A DNA stretch of 64,000 nucleotides, from positions 62,001 through 126,000 of the forward strand of contig NZ_MCAS01000016.1 in NCBI RefSeq assembly GCF_003610895.1, in the 5' to 3' direction. The notes below the pieces were generated by a model that worked only from the letters and a program-made list of their open reading frames with translations, was not told the origin of the DNA and did no database searches. The translations under genes and the position numbers were made by a program. Origin of the DNA: Paraburkholderia fungorum (GTDB lineage Bacteria; Pseudomonadota; Gammaproteobacteria; Burkholderiales; Burkholderiaceae). This document shows, piece after piece, positions 52,613 through 61,775 of the stretch (within the stretch, counting starts at the first letter, position 1; every line of letters begins with the position of its first letter).

Positions 52613-53728
52613 ATGAACGGCCGGAAAGGATTGTTTAAATTGGGTGCGGCGCTCGGCATAGGGGGGATGGCTCTGGCCTGTTCGGCCACAGCGGACGCGA
52701 GCGTTGTGGTGGGCGTGGCGGGACCGATGACGGGAGAGTACGCCTCGGGGGGCGACCAGTTTCGCAAAGGCGCAGAACAGGCGGTGAAAGACATCAACGC
52801 GGCAGGCGGCTTGCTCGGACAGCAACTCGACCTGGTGGTCGGTGACGACGTCTGCGATCCCAAGCAGGCCGTTTCTGTTGCCAACAGTTTCGTCAACAAG
52901 AAGGTCGCATTCGTCGACGGCCATTGGTGCTCGAGTTCCACACTGCCCGCATCCGATGTCTACAACGATGCGCAGATTCCGCAGGTCACCGTATCGACCA
53001 ACCCCAAGATCACCGAACGCGGTATCAAGGGGATCTTCCGTATCACCGGCAGAGACGATCAGCAGGGACAGGTCGCAGCCGACTATATCGCCGCAAACTT
53101 CAAGGGTAAGAAGATCGCCGTGATCGACGACAAGACGGCGTATGGCGGCGGTCTGGCGGACGAGATTGCAAAAGATCTGGCGGCGAAGCAGACCCCCGTG
53201 GCGCTGCGCCAGTCGATCACGGCTGGTGAGAAGGACTACTCCGGCCTGATTAGCAAACTGAAGGCGAACGGCATTCAGATCCTGGCGTATGGCGGGTACT
53301 ACCAGGAAGTGGCATTGATCCTGCGGCAGGCGGCGCAGGCGGGTCTCGATCTGACCGTGCTCGGTGGCGACACGCTAACGAACAATGAACTGGTGAGCGC
53401 CGCAGGGCCGGAGATCAACAAGGTGCTGTTCACCTTCCCGCCAGATCCGCGCAAGAGTGCGGCGGCTGCAAAGGTGGTCGCGGCGTTGCGCGCGCAGAAG
53501 ATCGAGCCGGAAGGCTACATGCTGTACTCATACGCCGCCATGCAGGTGTTCGCGCAGGCCGCGAAGAAAGCCAACTCCATCGACTATGCGGCGATCGTCA
53601 AGCAGCTTCACAACGCATCATTCAGCACGGTGGTCGGCCAGGTGGACTTCGACGCGAAAGGCGATCTGAAGAGCCCCGGCTACGTGGTCTACCGGTGGAA
53701 GGGCAACAACTACGACTATGTGAAATGA
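52613..53728 (+). CDS. Branched-chain-type amino acid ABC transporter, substrate-binding protein
   Basis: A 371-residue periplasmic LivK-type protein. The signal peptide is residues 1-30 (FKLGAALGIGGMALACSATA, cleavage near ADA-SV). The mature start VVVGVAGPMTGEYASGGDQF and the GHWCSSSTLPAS region follow the Leu/Ile/Val-binding pattern. The ATG at 52613 has a GGAG ribosome-binding site; codons 6 and 12 bp upstream are alternatives. It is the first gene of a five-gene unit. The position next to kyn genes suggests tryptophan, kynurenine or another aromatic amino acid as ligand, but this family is broad. Confidence 0.92.
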   Translation: MNGRKGLFKLGAALGIGGMALACSATADASVVVGVAGPMTGEYASGGDQFRKGAEQAVKDINAAGGLLGQQLDLVVGDDVCDPKQAVSVANSFVNKKVAFVDGHWCSSSTLPASDVYNDAQIPQVTVSTNPKITERGIKGIFRITGRDDQQGQVAADYIAANFKGKKIAVIDDKTAYGGGLADEIAKDLAAKQTPVALRQSITAGEKDYSGLISKLKANGIQILAYGGYYQEVALILRQAAQAGLDLTVLGGDTLTNNELVSAAGPEINKVLFTFPPDPRKSAAAAKVVAALRAQKIEPEGYMLYSYAAMQVFAQAAKKANSIDYAAIVKQLHNASFSTVVGQVDFDAKGDLKSPGYVVYRWKGNNYDYVK

Positions 53729-53814
53729 CACGTTCTGTCTAGTCTACGCAGCACGGAACGAGGCGGCGTGTCGGTCCATTGCGCCGCCTCTGCAGCAGCT
53801 TCACCGGAGAGGAC

Positions 53815-54732
53815 ATGAACCAGGCATTGCAACAACTGATTAACGGGTTGACCTTGGGCGCCGTCTACGGCCTGATCGCGATCGGCTACACGATGGTCTA
53901 CGGCATTATCGGCATGATCAATTTCGCTCATGGCGATATTTACATGGTGAGTGCGTTTATCGCCGTGACCTGCTTCACCCTGCTTGCAGGCAGCGGAATC
54001 TCGTCTGTCGTGGCGAGCATTGCAATTACGCTGATCGTCTCGATCGCGCTGACGTCCGTATTCGGTTGGACAGTCGAACGTGTCGGTTATCGGCCGCTTC
54101 GCGGGTCCAATCGTCTCGCCCCCCTGATCTCGTCGATCGGGATTTCCATCTTTTTGCAGAACATGGTGCAGCTTACTCAAGGCGCGCGAGTCAAGTCTAT
54201 TCAGCCGCTTGTGACGGGAGGCGTGAATCTTTTCTCCGGCGAACAGTTTCACGGACCCTATGTTTCGTACGTGCAAATTCTTATCGTGACGGTAACGATC
54301 CTGCTGATGTGTGCTTTCACGTTGTTCATTAATAAAACGCCTTTCGGCCGACAGCAGCGAGCCTGCGAACAGGATCAGCGAATGATGCAGTTCCTCGGTT
54401 ACAACGTGGATCGGATCATCGCCCTGACATTCATGATCGGCGCCGCACTGGCCGCCGTCGCCGGCGTCATGGTGACGCTTTACTACGGCGTGATCGACTT
54501 CTCGATTGGATTCGAGGCGGGTATCAAGGCGTTTACCGCGGCCGTGCTCGGCGGAATCGGCTCGATTCCCGGGGCAATGCTCGGCGGCGTGATCATCGGC
54601 TTGATCGAAGCGTTCTGGGCTGCCTACCTCTCACCTGAATACAAGGACGTGGCTACGTTCGTGATTCTGATTGTGGTCCTGATGTTTCGTCCATCCGGGC
54701 TTCTCGGCCGACCCGAAGTGGAGAAGGTGTGA
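53815..54732 (+). CDS. livH: Branched-chain-type ABC transporter permease LivH
   Basis: A 305-residue inner-membrane permease with about eight helices. The N-terminus LQQLINGLTLGAVYGLIAIGYT is the LivH signature, and AFTAAVLGGIGSIPGAMLGG is the conserved cytoplasmic loop that contacts the ATPases. The start at 53815 has a GGAGAGGAC ribosome-binding site. The stop overlaps the livM start by 1 bp (TGATG). It forms a heterodimer with LivM. Confidence 0.93.
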   Translation: MNQALQQLINGLTLGAVYGLIAIGYTMVYGIIGMINFAHGDIYMVSAFIAVTCFTLLAGSGISSVVASIAITLIVSIALTSVFGWTVERVGYRPLRGSNRLAPLISSIGISIFLQNMVQLTQGARVKSIQPLVTGGVNLFSGEQFHGPYVSYVQILIVTVTILLMCAFTLFINKTPFGRQQRACEQDQRMMQFLGYNVDRIIALTFMIGAALAAVAGVMVTLYYGVIDFSIGFEAGIKAFTAAVLGGIGSIPGAMLGGVIIGLIEAFWAAYLSPEYKDVATFVILIVVLMFRPSGLLGRPEVEKV

Positions 54733-56018
54733 TGAGTTCGACGGTCATGCAGGAAACGAATCTACATTTTCGCGTCAAGGATGCGCTTGGCGCGGCGCTG
54801 GTCGCGGGCCTCGTCGGCTTACCTATGCTGGGTTTGACGACGCGGGATGGCAGCAATGGTCTTGAGGTTCAGACGCGCTGGGCGTTGCTGGCGGCTTTCA
54901 TCGCGATCGCGTTTGCCGGGCGCATCGTCATGCAGTTTCTGCTGCAGCGTTTTGGTCTTTTTTCAAAGCGTTGGGCGCGCGCCAGATCCTCTGCTCAAGT
55001 CAGGGGTAATGGCTCGCTTGTCTGGGCCGGCGCAGGATGCGTGGCGTTCGCCGTGCTGCTGCCTGCGTTGTTTGCTGGAAACCGCTACGTGGTCGATACA
55101 GCGACGACCGTCCTGATTTACGTCATGCTCGGCTGGGGCCTGAACGTCGTCGTCGGTCTGGCGGGGTTGTTGGACCTGGGTTATGTCGCGTTCTACGCGG
55201 TAGGCGCGTACACATACGGCCTGTTGTCGACGCATTTCGGCTTTGGGTTCTGGCAGTGTTTGCCGATCGCCGGCGGCCTCGCCGCGGCATTCGGCATGTT
55301 GCTCGGCTACCCGACTCTGCGGCTCAGAGGCGATTATCTGGCCATCGTCACGCTCGGATTCGGGGAGATCATCCGGTTGATACTCGTGAATTGGGGCGAC
55401 GTCACAGGCGGACCCAACGGCATCTCGTCCATTCCCAAGCCGACCTTCTTCGGGCTCCCCATGCAGGCGTCCGGTGACAATCCGACCTTCGCGACGGTGT
55501 TCGGCCTTGATTACTCACCCGGCCAGCGCGTCGTCTTTCTGTACTACCTGATCCTCGCACTTGCGCTACTGACGAACCTTCTCGTCTCACGGCTCAGACG
55601 GCTGCCAGTCGGACGCGCGTGGGAAGCGGTGCGTGAAGACGAGATTGCCTGCAAGGCAATGGGCATCAACGTAACGAATGTGAAACTGTCCGCCTTTGCG
55701 ACCGGTGCAATGCTGGCCGGATTCGCCGGCGTGTTCTTCGCCGCGCGGCAAGGGTTCATCTCGCCAGAGAGCTTCACGTTTTCAGAGTCGGCCACGATTC
55801 TCGCGATCGTGGTGCTCGGCGGGATGGGAAGCCAGCTCGGCGTCGTTCTTGCGGCGGCCTTGCTGGTGGTTTTGCCCGAGTTAGGGCGTGATTTCTCCGA
55901 GTACAGAATGCTTCTTTTCGGTGTTGCGATGGTGTTTATCATGGTGGTGCGGCCCGGCGGGCTGATCAGCCATCGCCGCGCGACTGTCAGCGCGCCCGGC
56001 GTGGAGGCAAAGCCATGA
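54732..56018 (+). CDS. livM: Branched-chain-type ABC transporter permease LivM
   Basis: A 428-residue permease. The N-terminal 110 residues carry extra helices before the conserved core (VVGLAGLLDLGYVAFYAVGA, then GFGEIIRLILVNWGDVTGGPNG and GRAWEAVREDEIACKAMGIN). VLGGMGSQLGVVLAA is the coupling loop. The long N-terminus is common in the longer LivM class. It overlaps livH by 1 bp and livG by 4 bp, so it is translationally coupled on both sides. Confidence 0.93.
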   Translation: MSSTVMQETNLHFRVKDALGAALVAGLVGLPMLGLTTRDGSNGLEVQTRWALLAAFIAIAFAGRIVMQFLLQRFGLFSKRWARARSSAQVRGNGSLVWAGAGCVAFAVLLPALFAGNRYVVDTATTVLIYVMLGWGLNVVVGLAGLLDLGYVAFYAVGAYTYGLLSTHFGFGFWQCLPIAGGLAAAFGMLLGYPTLRLRGDYLAIVTLGFGEIIRLILVNWGDVTGGPNGISSIPKPTFFGLPMQASGDNPTFATVFGLDYSPGQRVVFLYYLILALALLTNLLVSRLRRLPVGRAWEAVREDEIACKAMGINVTNVKLSAFATGAMLAGFAGVFFAARQGFISPESFTFSESATILAIVVLGGMGSQLGVVLAAALLVVLPELGRDFSEYRMLLFGVAMVFIMVVRPGGLISHRRATVSAPGVEAKP

Positions 56019-56866
56019 ATGTCTCCGTTTCGCTGCTCAGCGTTGAGAATCTGACGATGCAGTTTGGCGGGCTTCGCGCAATCGAAGACCTGTCCATGAC
56101 GGCGCGCGCAGGAGAGGTGACCTCGGTGATCGGGCCGAACGGCGCTGGAAAGACGACTTTCTTTAACTGTCTGACGGGTTTTTACAAGCCGACCCACGGT
56201 GCCATCACGTTGGGGCATCCCCGTCATGGCGAACTGCGGCTCGATGCCATGAGGAACGTGGATGTGGCGCGGATTGGCCAGGTCGTCCGGACGTTCCAGA
56301 ACATACGGCTGTTCCCGCGGATGACTGTGCTCGAAAATCTGATGATCGCCCAGCACAATGTATTGCAGGACGCATCCCGGTTCTCGATCGCCGGCGCATT
56401 CAATGCGAGATCCTTTCGACGCGCGAATGACGAGGCGATAGAAAACGCCCTGACGTGGCTCGAGCGTTTGAGCGTTCGCGACATAGCCAACAAACCTGCT
56501 GGTGACATGCCATATGGCGTGCAACGTCGCGTCGAAATCGCACGCGCAATGTGCGCGAGCCCCATCTTGCTGTGCCTCGATGAACCGGCCGCCGGCCTGA
56601 ATCCACGCGAGTCGGCAGAGCTTACCGCGCTGTTGACCTCGCTCGCGAGAGAGCAGGGTATCGGCATATTGTTGATCGAGCACGATATGAGCGTCGTCAT
56701 GAAGGTGTCGGACCATATTGTCGTGCTCAATCACGGGAAGAAGATTGCAGAGGGCTTGCCTTCTGACATCAAGGTGAATCCCGAGGTGATCGGCGCCTAC
56801 CTCGGCGAGGACGACGAGACGTCGTCACGCGATCAGGCCGCGCAGGAGAAGTCAGCCCATGCTTAA
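56015..56866 (+). CDS. livG: Branched-chain-type ABC transporter ATPase LivG
   Basis: A 283-residue ATPase. Walker A GPNGAGKTT is at 40-48, and Walker B is ILLCLDEPAAGLN. The signature loop is the LivG-type PYGVQRRVEIARAM in place of classical LSGGQ. LLIEHDMSVVMKVSDHIVVL follows with the switch His. It overlaps livM by 4 bp and livF by 8 bp. Confidence 0.94.
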   Translation: MNVSVSLLSVENLTMQFGGLRAIEDLSMTARAGEVTSVIGPNGAGKTTFFNCLTGFYKPTHGAITLGHPRHGELRLDAMRNVDVARIGQVVRTFQNIRLFPRMTVLENLMIAQHNVLQDASRFSIAGAFNARSFRRANDEAIENALTWLERLSVRDIANKPAGDMPYGVQRRVEIARAMCASPILLCLDEPAAGLNPRESAELTALLTSLAREQGIGILLIEHDMSVVMKVSDHIVVLNHGKKIAEGLPSDIKVNPEVIGAYLGEDDETSSRDQAAQEKSAHA

Positions 56867-57584
56867 GATTACCGAACTCAGTGCGCACTATGGCAGCGTC
56901 CAGGCACTACGCGGAGTCAGTCTGAGTGTGAAGACTGGCGAGATCGTTACCTTGATCGGTGCGAACGGCGCAGGCAAGTCGACGTTGATGAATACCATTT
57001 TCGGCTATCCACGGGCCAGTGGCGGCAAGGTCGAATTCGACGGGCGGAATATTTCAAACCTGCCATCGCATGCGATCGGCAAGCTCGATATTGCGGTGGT
57101 GCCGGAAGGGCGCCGGATCTTTCAGCGGATGACGGTGCTGGAGAATCTCCTGATGGGCGATACGTCGGCCAACCGTCGGACCGCGGGTGAACTCGAGCGC
57201 ATGTACGAGATGTTCCCGATCCTGAGAAGCCGGGCCTCGCAGCGTGCCGGCACGCTGTCAGGAGGGGAGCAGCAGATGCTCGCGATAGGACGCGCGTTGA
57301 TGTCGCAGCCAAGATTGCTGCTACTCGATGAGCCATCGCTCGGCCTCGCACCGATCTTCATCAAGAAGATTTTTTCCGTCATCAGGGAGTTGAACGAGCA
57401 GCTCGGCATGACGATTCTGCTCGTTGAGCAGAACGCTCATCACGCTTTGCGCGTTGCGCATCGAGGGTACGTGCTTCAGCATGGACAGATTGCTCTCGAT
57501 GGAAGCGGTGCTGAATTGCTGGCCAACCCTGCGGTGCGGGCAGCATATCTGGAGGGTGACACCTCTCAACTGGACGCGGCCTGA
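56859..57584 (+). CDS. livF: Branched-chain-type ABC transporter ATPase LivF
   Basis: A 241-residue ATPase. Walker A GANGAGKST is at 34-42, signature LSGGEQQMLAIGRAL, Walker B LLLLDEPSLGLAP, switch region LLVEQNAHHALRVAHRGYVL. It is the last gene of the livKHMGF unit and overlaps livG by 8 bp. No terminator with a T-run is evident right after the stop. Confidence 0.94.
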   Translation: MLKITELSAHYGSVQALRGVSLSVKTGEIVTLIGANGAGKSTLMNTIFGYPRASGGKVEFDGRNISNLPSHAIGKLDIAVVPEGRRIFQRMTVLENLLMGDTSANRRTAGELERMYEMFPILRSRASQRAGTLSGGEQQMLAIGRALMSQPRLLLLDEPSLGLAPIFIKKIFSVIRELNEQLGMTILLVEQNAHHALRVAHRGYVLQHGQIALDGSGAELLANPAVRAAYLEGDTSQLDAA

Positions 57585-57979
57585 AACGGTGATCCGGAGT
57601 GCAGGGGAGGCTCGCTGCACATTTTTCGAGGTCCGGGGCAGCAAAAATGTAGCAATTCTCCGCAGAGCGATGATGCGCTGCCGGTGATTCGGGTGCCGCG
57701 ACGGACAAGGGTTGTCTCGCCTGTAAGGGGGCGTCTTTCCCCCAAAATTGTGCAGAATCCCGCGGAAATTGGCCGAGCCGTCTCAAGACGGGAACTTTGC
57801 AAAGATCCAGAATGTTGGAAACCGAATCGATCGTCCCCACCGGGATTGCGTTCCAGAATGGATATCTGTCTATCAGCCTGCCTGGATTGCACGGGACGGT
57901 GGCAGCCTGTACGGAACGAACTCAGGCGTAGGCCATCGGAGCGGTACGCTCAATGAACTGATTTTTACGGAGTTTTCGC
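57585..57979. other. Intergenic region between livF and the quinone reductase gene
   Basis: 395 bp without a convincing gene; short frames here have no family resemblance. A small hairpin GGGGG-N7-CCCCC with downstream AAAATTG lies at 57727-57743. The region presumably contains the promoter of the downstream NAD(P)H dehydrogenase gene, but I could not place -35/-10 elements with confidence. Confidence 0.4.
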
Positions 57980-58789
57980 ATGAAAGTGCTCATCGTTTTC
58001 GCTCACCCCGAACCTAAGTCGTTCAACGGCGCGCTGAAAGATACGGCGGTCTCGACCCTGAAAGCGCGGGGGCACGAGGTTCAGGTCACCGACCTGTATC
58101 AACTGCAGTGGCGGCCCGAGCTTGGTGTGGAAGACTTCGTGGGTGAGCGTCTCAACCCTGATTTTCTCGATCTCTCGGCGGAACAGGAGCATATGTTCGG
58201 GACGTCGACGAAGCCGACACCGGATGTCTACGCCGAACAGCAGAAGGTGCTGTGGAGCGATCTGATCATCTTCCAGTATCCGATGTGGTGGTTCGGGATG
58301 CCCGCGATCCTCAAGGGCTGGGTGGATCGCGTGATGACCCGTGGATTTGCCTATGCGACCGGGCGGAAGTACGAGACCGGTATGTTCAAAGGCCGCAAGG
58401 CCATGGTCTCGACCACCACGGGAACGGCCGCGAGCCTCTACGAGCCGGACGGTGTGGACGGCGATATCAATCACATTCTCTGGCCGATTCACAATGGGAT
58501 CTTCAATTATCTTGGCTTCGATGTGCTGCCGCCACATGTCTCCTGGATGCCAGGCCGTGTGAGCGCCGAGGATCGGCAAGCCTATCTCGACTCCTACGCA
58601 GCGCGGTTGCGCACGCTCGAGACCACCGAGCCCTTGTTCTTCCATCCCTTTGCGGACTTTGGTCCGGACCAGCGTTTGAAGCCAGGTGTGGTGGCCCGTT
58701 CCGGCTTCCAATGGAATCCGGCCGTCGGCCAATCGCATGATGAAGCGGCAGAAACGTACACGCCGAAGAAGATTGCCAAGGCAGGATGA
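57980..58789 (+). CDS. NAD(P)H dehydrogenase (quinone), NQO1/flavodoxin-fold
   Basis: A 269-residue flavodoxin-like reductase. The FMN/FAD phosphate loop is IVFAHPEPKSFNGAL, and the FQYPMWWFGMPAILKGWVDRV segment is characteristic of the NQO1/MdaB-type family. TTTGTAASLYEPDG forms the flavin loop. It catalyses two-electron reduction of quinones. A GGAG ribosome-binding site is 8 nt from the ATG. The VOC gene follows 80 bp later in the same direction. Confidence 0.92.
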   Translation: MKVLIVFAHPEPKSFNGALKDTAVSTLKARGHEVQVTDLYQLQWRPELGVEDFVGERLNPDFLDLSAEQEHMFGTSTKPTPDVYAEQQKVLWSDLIIFQYPMWWFGMPAILKGWVDRVMTRGFAYATGRKYETGMFKGRKAMVSTTTGTAASLYEPDGVDGDINHILWPIHNGIFNYLGFDVLPPHVSWMPGRVSAEDRQAYLDSYAARLRTLETTEPLFFHPFADFGPDQRLKPGVVARSGFQWNPAVGQSHDEAAETYTPKKIAKAG

Positions 58790-58869
58790 TCTGGTGTTAC
58801 GTCGGACCGCAGTTGCTTTCGAACGCTTCTGTGGTCCAGCATCGAAACTGACCAGGAGTGAAACGCACG

Positions 58870-59343
58870 ATGGAAAAGTTGCCGCTGTTTCAGAAGTTGC
58901 ACCACGTTTGCATCGTGGTTCGTGACATCGAAAGCGCTGTGAAGTATTACGAGTCGATCGGAGTGGGTCCGTGGAGCGATTTTCCGCCGTTGGATGCGTA
59001 CAAACTGGACGGCTACGATCGTCCAGCCTTTCTGAAGATGCGCTATAGGTTCGCGAACATCGATAACGCCCAACTGCAGCTTTGCCAGCCAGGAGACGGA
59101 GACACGCCGCAACGGCGTTTTCTGGAAACGCGCGGCGAAGGGGTTTTCCATCTTGGCTTCTCTGTGGAGAGCTGCGATAAAGCAGAGGAACAGGCCGCGA
59201 GCGCCGGACTGGATGTTCTGGCACGCGGTCGTCTCGATGATCGAAGCGGCTTTACGTACTTCAGGACGGTCGACGAAGGCGCTGGCGTCACGCTGGAGGT
59301 TCGGGCACCGAGTACCCGGGCAGCGCAAGGACTCAAGTCCTGA
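58870..59343 (+). CDS. VOC family (glyoxalase/methylmalonyl-CoA-epimerase-like) protein
   Basis: A 157-residue vicinal-oxygen-chelate protein with two beta-alpha-beta-beta-beta repeats. LHHVCIVVRDIESAVKYYE provides the first metal His, AQLQLCQPGDG a strand, and GVFHLGFSVESCDKAEEQ the second His. The ATG at 58870 is preferred because the in-frame GTG at 58858 lies in the AGGAG ribosome-binding site. Similar proteins act as lactoylglutathione lyase, epimerase or ring-cleavage dioxygenase. The adjacent CoA-ester genes make an acyl-CoA epimerase conceivable. Confidence 0.85.
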   Translation: MEKLPLFQKLHHVCIVVRDIESAVKYYESIGVGPWSDFPPLDAYKLDGYDRPAFLKMRYRFANIDNAQLQLCQPGDGDTPQRRFLETRGEGVFHLGFSVESCDKAEEQAASAGLDVLARGRLDDRSGFTYFRTVDEGAGVTLEVRAPSTRAAQGLKS

Positions 59344-59416
59344 CACACACCTGGCGTTGTGCAACGCAACGCGTGATTCTGTCGTTATCCCAGCCACCCG
59401 CATTGTATTAAGAACC

Positions 59417-59438
59417 GCCCCGCGGCATGCCGCGGGGC
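59417..59438. terminator. Bidirectional stem-loop between VOC and aldehyde dehydrogenase genes
   Basis: A perfect 22-bp palindrome GCCCCGCGGCA/TGCCGCGGGGC lies between the two converging genes, 73 bp after the VOC stop. It lacks long T-tracts but is well placed for bidirectional termination. Confidence 0.65.
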
Positions 59439-59448
59439 ATCGTCCTGG

Positions 59449-60927
59449 TTATCTCATGACGAACGGATTGGCAGTCTTGACCCCGGTATTGATCCAGACG
59501 CTCTTCGTCTGCAGATACTCGCGGATCGCGTCGATGCCGTTTTCGCGGCCCAATCCGGAATCCTTGTAGCCGCCGAACGGCGACATGTAGCTCACCGCGC
59601 GATAGCTGTTCACCCAGACCATGCCGGCCTGCAGTTTTTCAGCGACACGAATGGACCGGCCAATGTCCTTCGTCCAGACACCTGAGCCCAGGCCGAAGCG
59701 CACATCATTGGCGAGCGCGATCGCCTCGTCTTCGTCCTTGAACTTGATGATCGACAGGATGGGACCAAAGACCTCTTCCTGAGCGATACGCATGCTGTTG
59801 TTCACATCGCCGAAGATGGTCGGCTCGACGAACCAGCCATTACCGCATTCGGGGGCACTCCCGGGCTTGCCACCGAGCAGAAGCGTCGCCCCTTCCTGCT
59901 TCGCGGTTTCAATGTAGGACAGGACTTTCTGATATTGAGGGCGCGTCGTTATCGGCCCGACCTGTGTATCCATACTCGACGGATCACCCATTTTCGCGGT
60001 GCGTGCCAGCGTCAGGAGTTTGTCCACGAATGAGTCGTAGATGCTTTCCTGCAATAGCAGCCGCGAGCCGGCAATACAGGTCTGTCCGGTCGCCGCGAAG
60101 ATGCCGGAGACCGCGCCATTTACTGCGTCTTCCAGATCGGCATCCTCGAACACGATGTTGGGTGACTTCCCGCCGAGTTCGAGACTAACGTGTTTGAACT
60201 GACGTGCTGCTGCCTCATTGATCGCACGCCCTGTGGAGTCCGCGCCGGTGAACGTGATCTTCTTGACCAGTGGGTGTGCTACCAGCGGCGAGCCGACGTC
60301 CACACCGAATCCGGTCACGACGTTCACTACGCCCGGCGGAAAGCCGGCTTCGGTGAAGAGCTTCGCAAACTCGATCGTGGACGCCGAAGTGAACTCGGAC
60401 GGCTTGATCACGACCGTGCAACCTGCGGCCAACGCGGGCGCGATCTTCCACGTGGCCAGTAGAAGGGGCGAATTCCACGGCGTGATTGCGGCGACCACAC
60501 CCAGCGGCTCATGGCGCGTGAAATTGAAATATCCTTTCTTGTCGAGCGGAATGACAGCGCCCTGTATCTTGTCCGCGAGGCCGCCAAAATAGTAGTACCA
60601 CTGCGGCAAATACTGGCACTGGGCGAGCATTTCGGCCATGAGCTTGCCGTTGTCCCTTACTTCGAGTTCGGCAAGCCGCTTTGCGTCTCGCGCAATCAGG
60701 TCGCCAACCCGATGCAGCAGCAGGCCTCGCTGGCTCGGGGACATCTGTGACCATGATCCTGTACTGAATGCCGTATGCGCCGCTTGCACTGCCCGATCGA
60801 CGTCGGCCGCGTTGCCCTTTGCAATCTGCGCCCAGGTTTCACCCGTGAAGGGGTTTTCGGTGTCGAACCATTCGCGCGAAGCTGATGGGCATGATTCGCC
60901 GTTGATAAACATCTCAAACCGTTGCAT
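59449..60927 (-). CDS. Aldehyde dehydrogenase (NAD(P)+)
   Basis: A 492-residue ALDH. The catalytic Cys is in ATGQTCIAGS, the general base in HVSLELGGKSPN, and the Asn pocket in ITPWNSPLLL. The ATG at 60927 (MQRFEMFING) has a GAGGAG ribosome-binding site 9 nt upstream; an ATG at 60951 would instead overlap the CitE stop by 4 bp. It is the last gene of a four-gene minus-strand unit. It probably oxidises an aldehyde or semialdehyde formed in that pathway; the substrate is unknown. Confidence 0.92.
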   Translation of the reverse strand: MQRFEMFINGESCPSASREWFDTENPFTGETWAQIAKGNAADVDRAVQAAHTAFSTGSWSQMSPSQRGLLLHRVGDLIARDAKRLAELEVRDNGKLMAEMLAQCQYLPQWYYYFGGLADKIQGAVIPLDKKGYFNFTRHEPLGVVAAITPWNSPLLLATWKIAPALAAGCTVVIKPSEFTSASTIEFAKLFTEAGFPPGVVNVVTGFGVDVGSPLVAHPLVKKITFTGADSTGRAINEAAARQFKHVSLELGGKSPNIVFEDADLEDAVNGAVSGIFAATGQTCIAGSRLLLQESIYDSFVDKLLTLARTAKMGDPSSMDTQVGPITTRPQYQKVLSYIETAKQEGATLLLGGKPGSAPECGNGWFVEPTIFGDVNNSMRIAQEEVFGPILSIIKFKDEDEAIALANDVRFGLGSGVWTKDIGRSIRVAEKLQAGMVWVNSYRAVSYMSPFGGYKDSGLGRENGIDAIREYLQTKSVWINTGVKTANPFVMR

Positions 60928-60947
60928 GACTTTCATCTCCTCTTCAA

Positions 60948-61775
60948 TCATTCGCCCACGGGCAGACGCCGCTGGGACTCCGCCAGGATTTCCTGTGCTT
61001 TCAAAATGACTGGCCGGTCTACCATGCGGCCGTCCACGGCAACCGCCGCGCCGTGGGATACGGCTGCACCTTCAACAACCCGGTGTGCCCATTCGACATC
61101 TTTCTCACTGGGGATGAATGCAGCATTGACCGCAGCGACCTGCTTCGGATGAATACAAAGCTTGGCGCCGAAACCAAGGCGTTTCGCACGGATCGTGTCG
61201 CGGGTGATCTGTGCGGGATCGTCGAGCGTGGTGCTGACCCCGTCTACCGGTGGAAGCAGATTGCCGATGCGAGAAGCCAAGACGAGCTGTGAGCGGAAAT
61301 ACAGCAATTGCTCATCGTCGCCGTCAATGCCGAGGTCGAGCTGGAAATCCACATTGCCGAATACAAGTCGCGTGGTCAGCCGGTGCTGGGCGATCGCGAC
61401 CACATTCCGAAAACCTTGGGCCGTTTCGATCATCGGCAAGATGTCGGTCGGCTTGCCGGCGAACTCGCAGAGGAAGATATCGTCGATGCGTTCGGTTTTG
61501 GGCAGCATGACGGCGGAGACAGCTGGCGCACGGCACACGGCGATGTCGTCGCGAAACCATTCGCTGTTCACATCATTGACCCGCACGGCGACTGGCGTAC
61601 TGTTTGTCGACAACCACTCGGCGAGGGCCGCTCGCGCGATTTTCTTTTCGGTGGGAGGTACGGCATCCTCCAGATCGATAACGACCACATCGACGCCCGA
61701 CGCAGCTGCCTTGGCAAACCTGTCCGGCCGGTTGCCGGGAACGAAGAGATACGACCGGGGTGCAAGGTCAGCCAT
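60948..61775 (-). CDS. HpcH/HpaI aldolase/citrate lyase family protein (CitE-like CoA ester lyase)
   Basis: A 275-residue TIM-barrel lyase. It starts MADLAPRSYLFVPGNRPDRF, with substrate Arg7 and metal/CoA residues Glu36-Asp37 in DLEDAVPP. VRVND, MIETAQG and FGNVDFQLDLG complete the CitE-like signature. Family members cleave malyl-, citramalyl- or beta-methylmalyl-CoA into acetyl- or propionyl-CoA plus a 2-oxo acid. The start overlaps the MmgE/PrpD stop by 8 bp. With a CoA-transferase in the unit, cleavage of an activated hydroxy-dicarboxylate is likely (inference). Confidence 0.9.
   Translation of the reverse strand: MADLAPRSYLFVPGNRPDRFAKAAASGVDVVVIDLEDAVPPTEKKIARAALAEWLSTNSTPVAVRVNDVNSEWFRDDIAVCRAPAVSAVMLPKTERIDDIFLCEFAGKPTDILPMIETAQGFRNVVAIAQHRLTTRLVFGNVDFQLDLGIDGDDEQLLYFRSQLVLASRIGNLLPPVDGVSTTLDDPAQITRDTIRAKRLGFGAKLCIHPKQVAAVNAAFIPSEKDVEWAHRVVEGAAVSHGAAVAVDGRMVDRPVILKAQEILAESQRRLPVGE

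Noticed and set aside
57727..57743. GGGGG/CCCCC hairpin as terminator of livF
   Set aside because: It lies 143 bp after the stop with a 5-bp stem only; too weak to call on its own.
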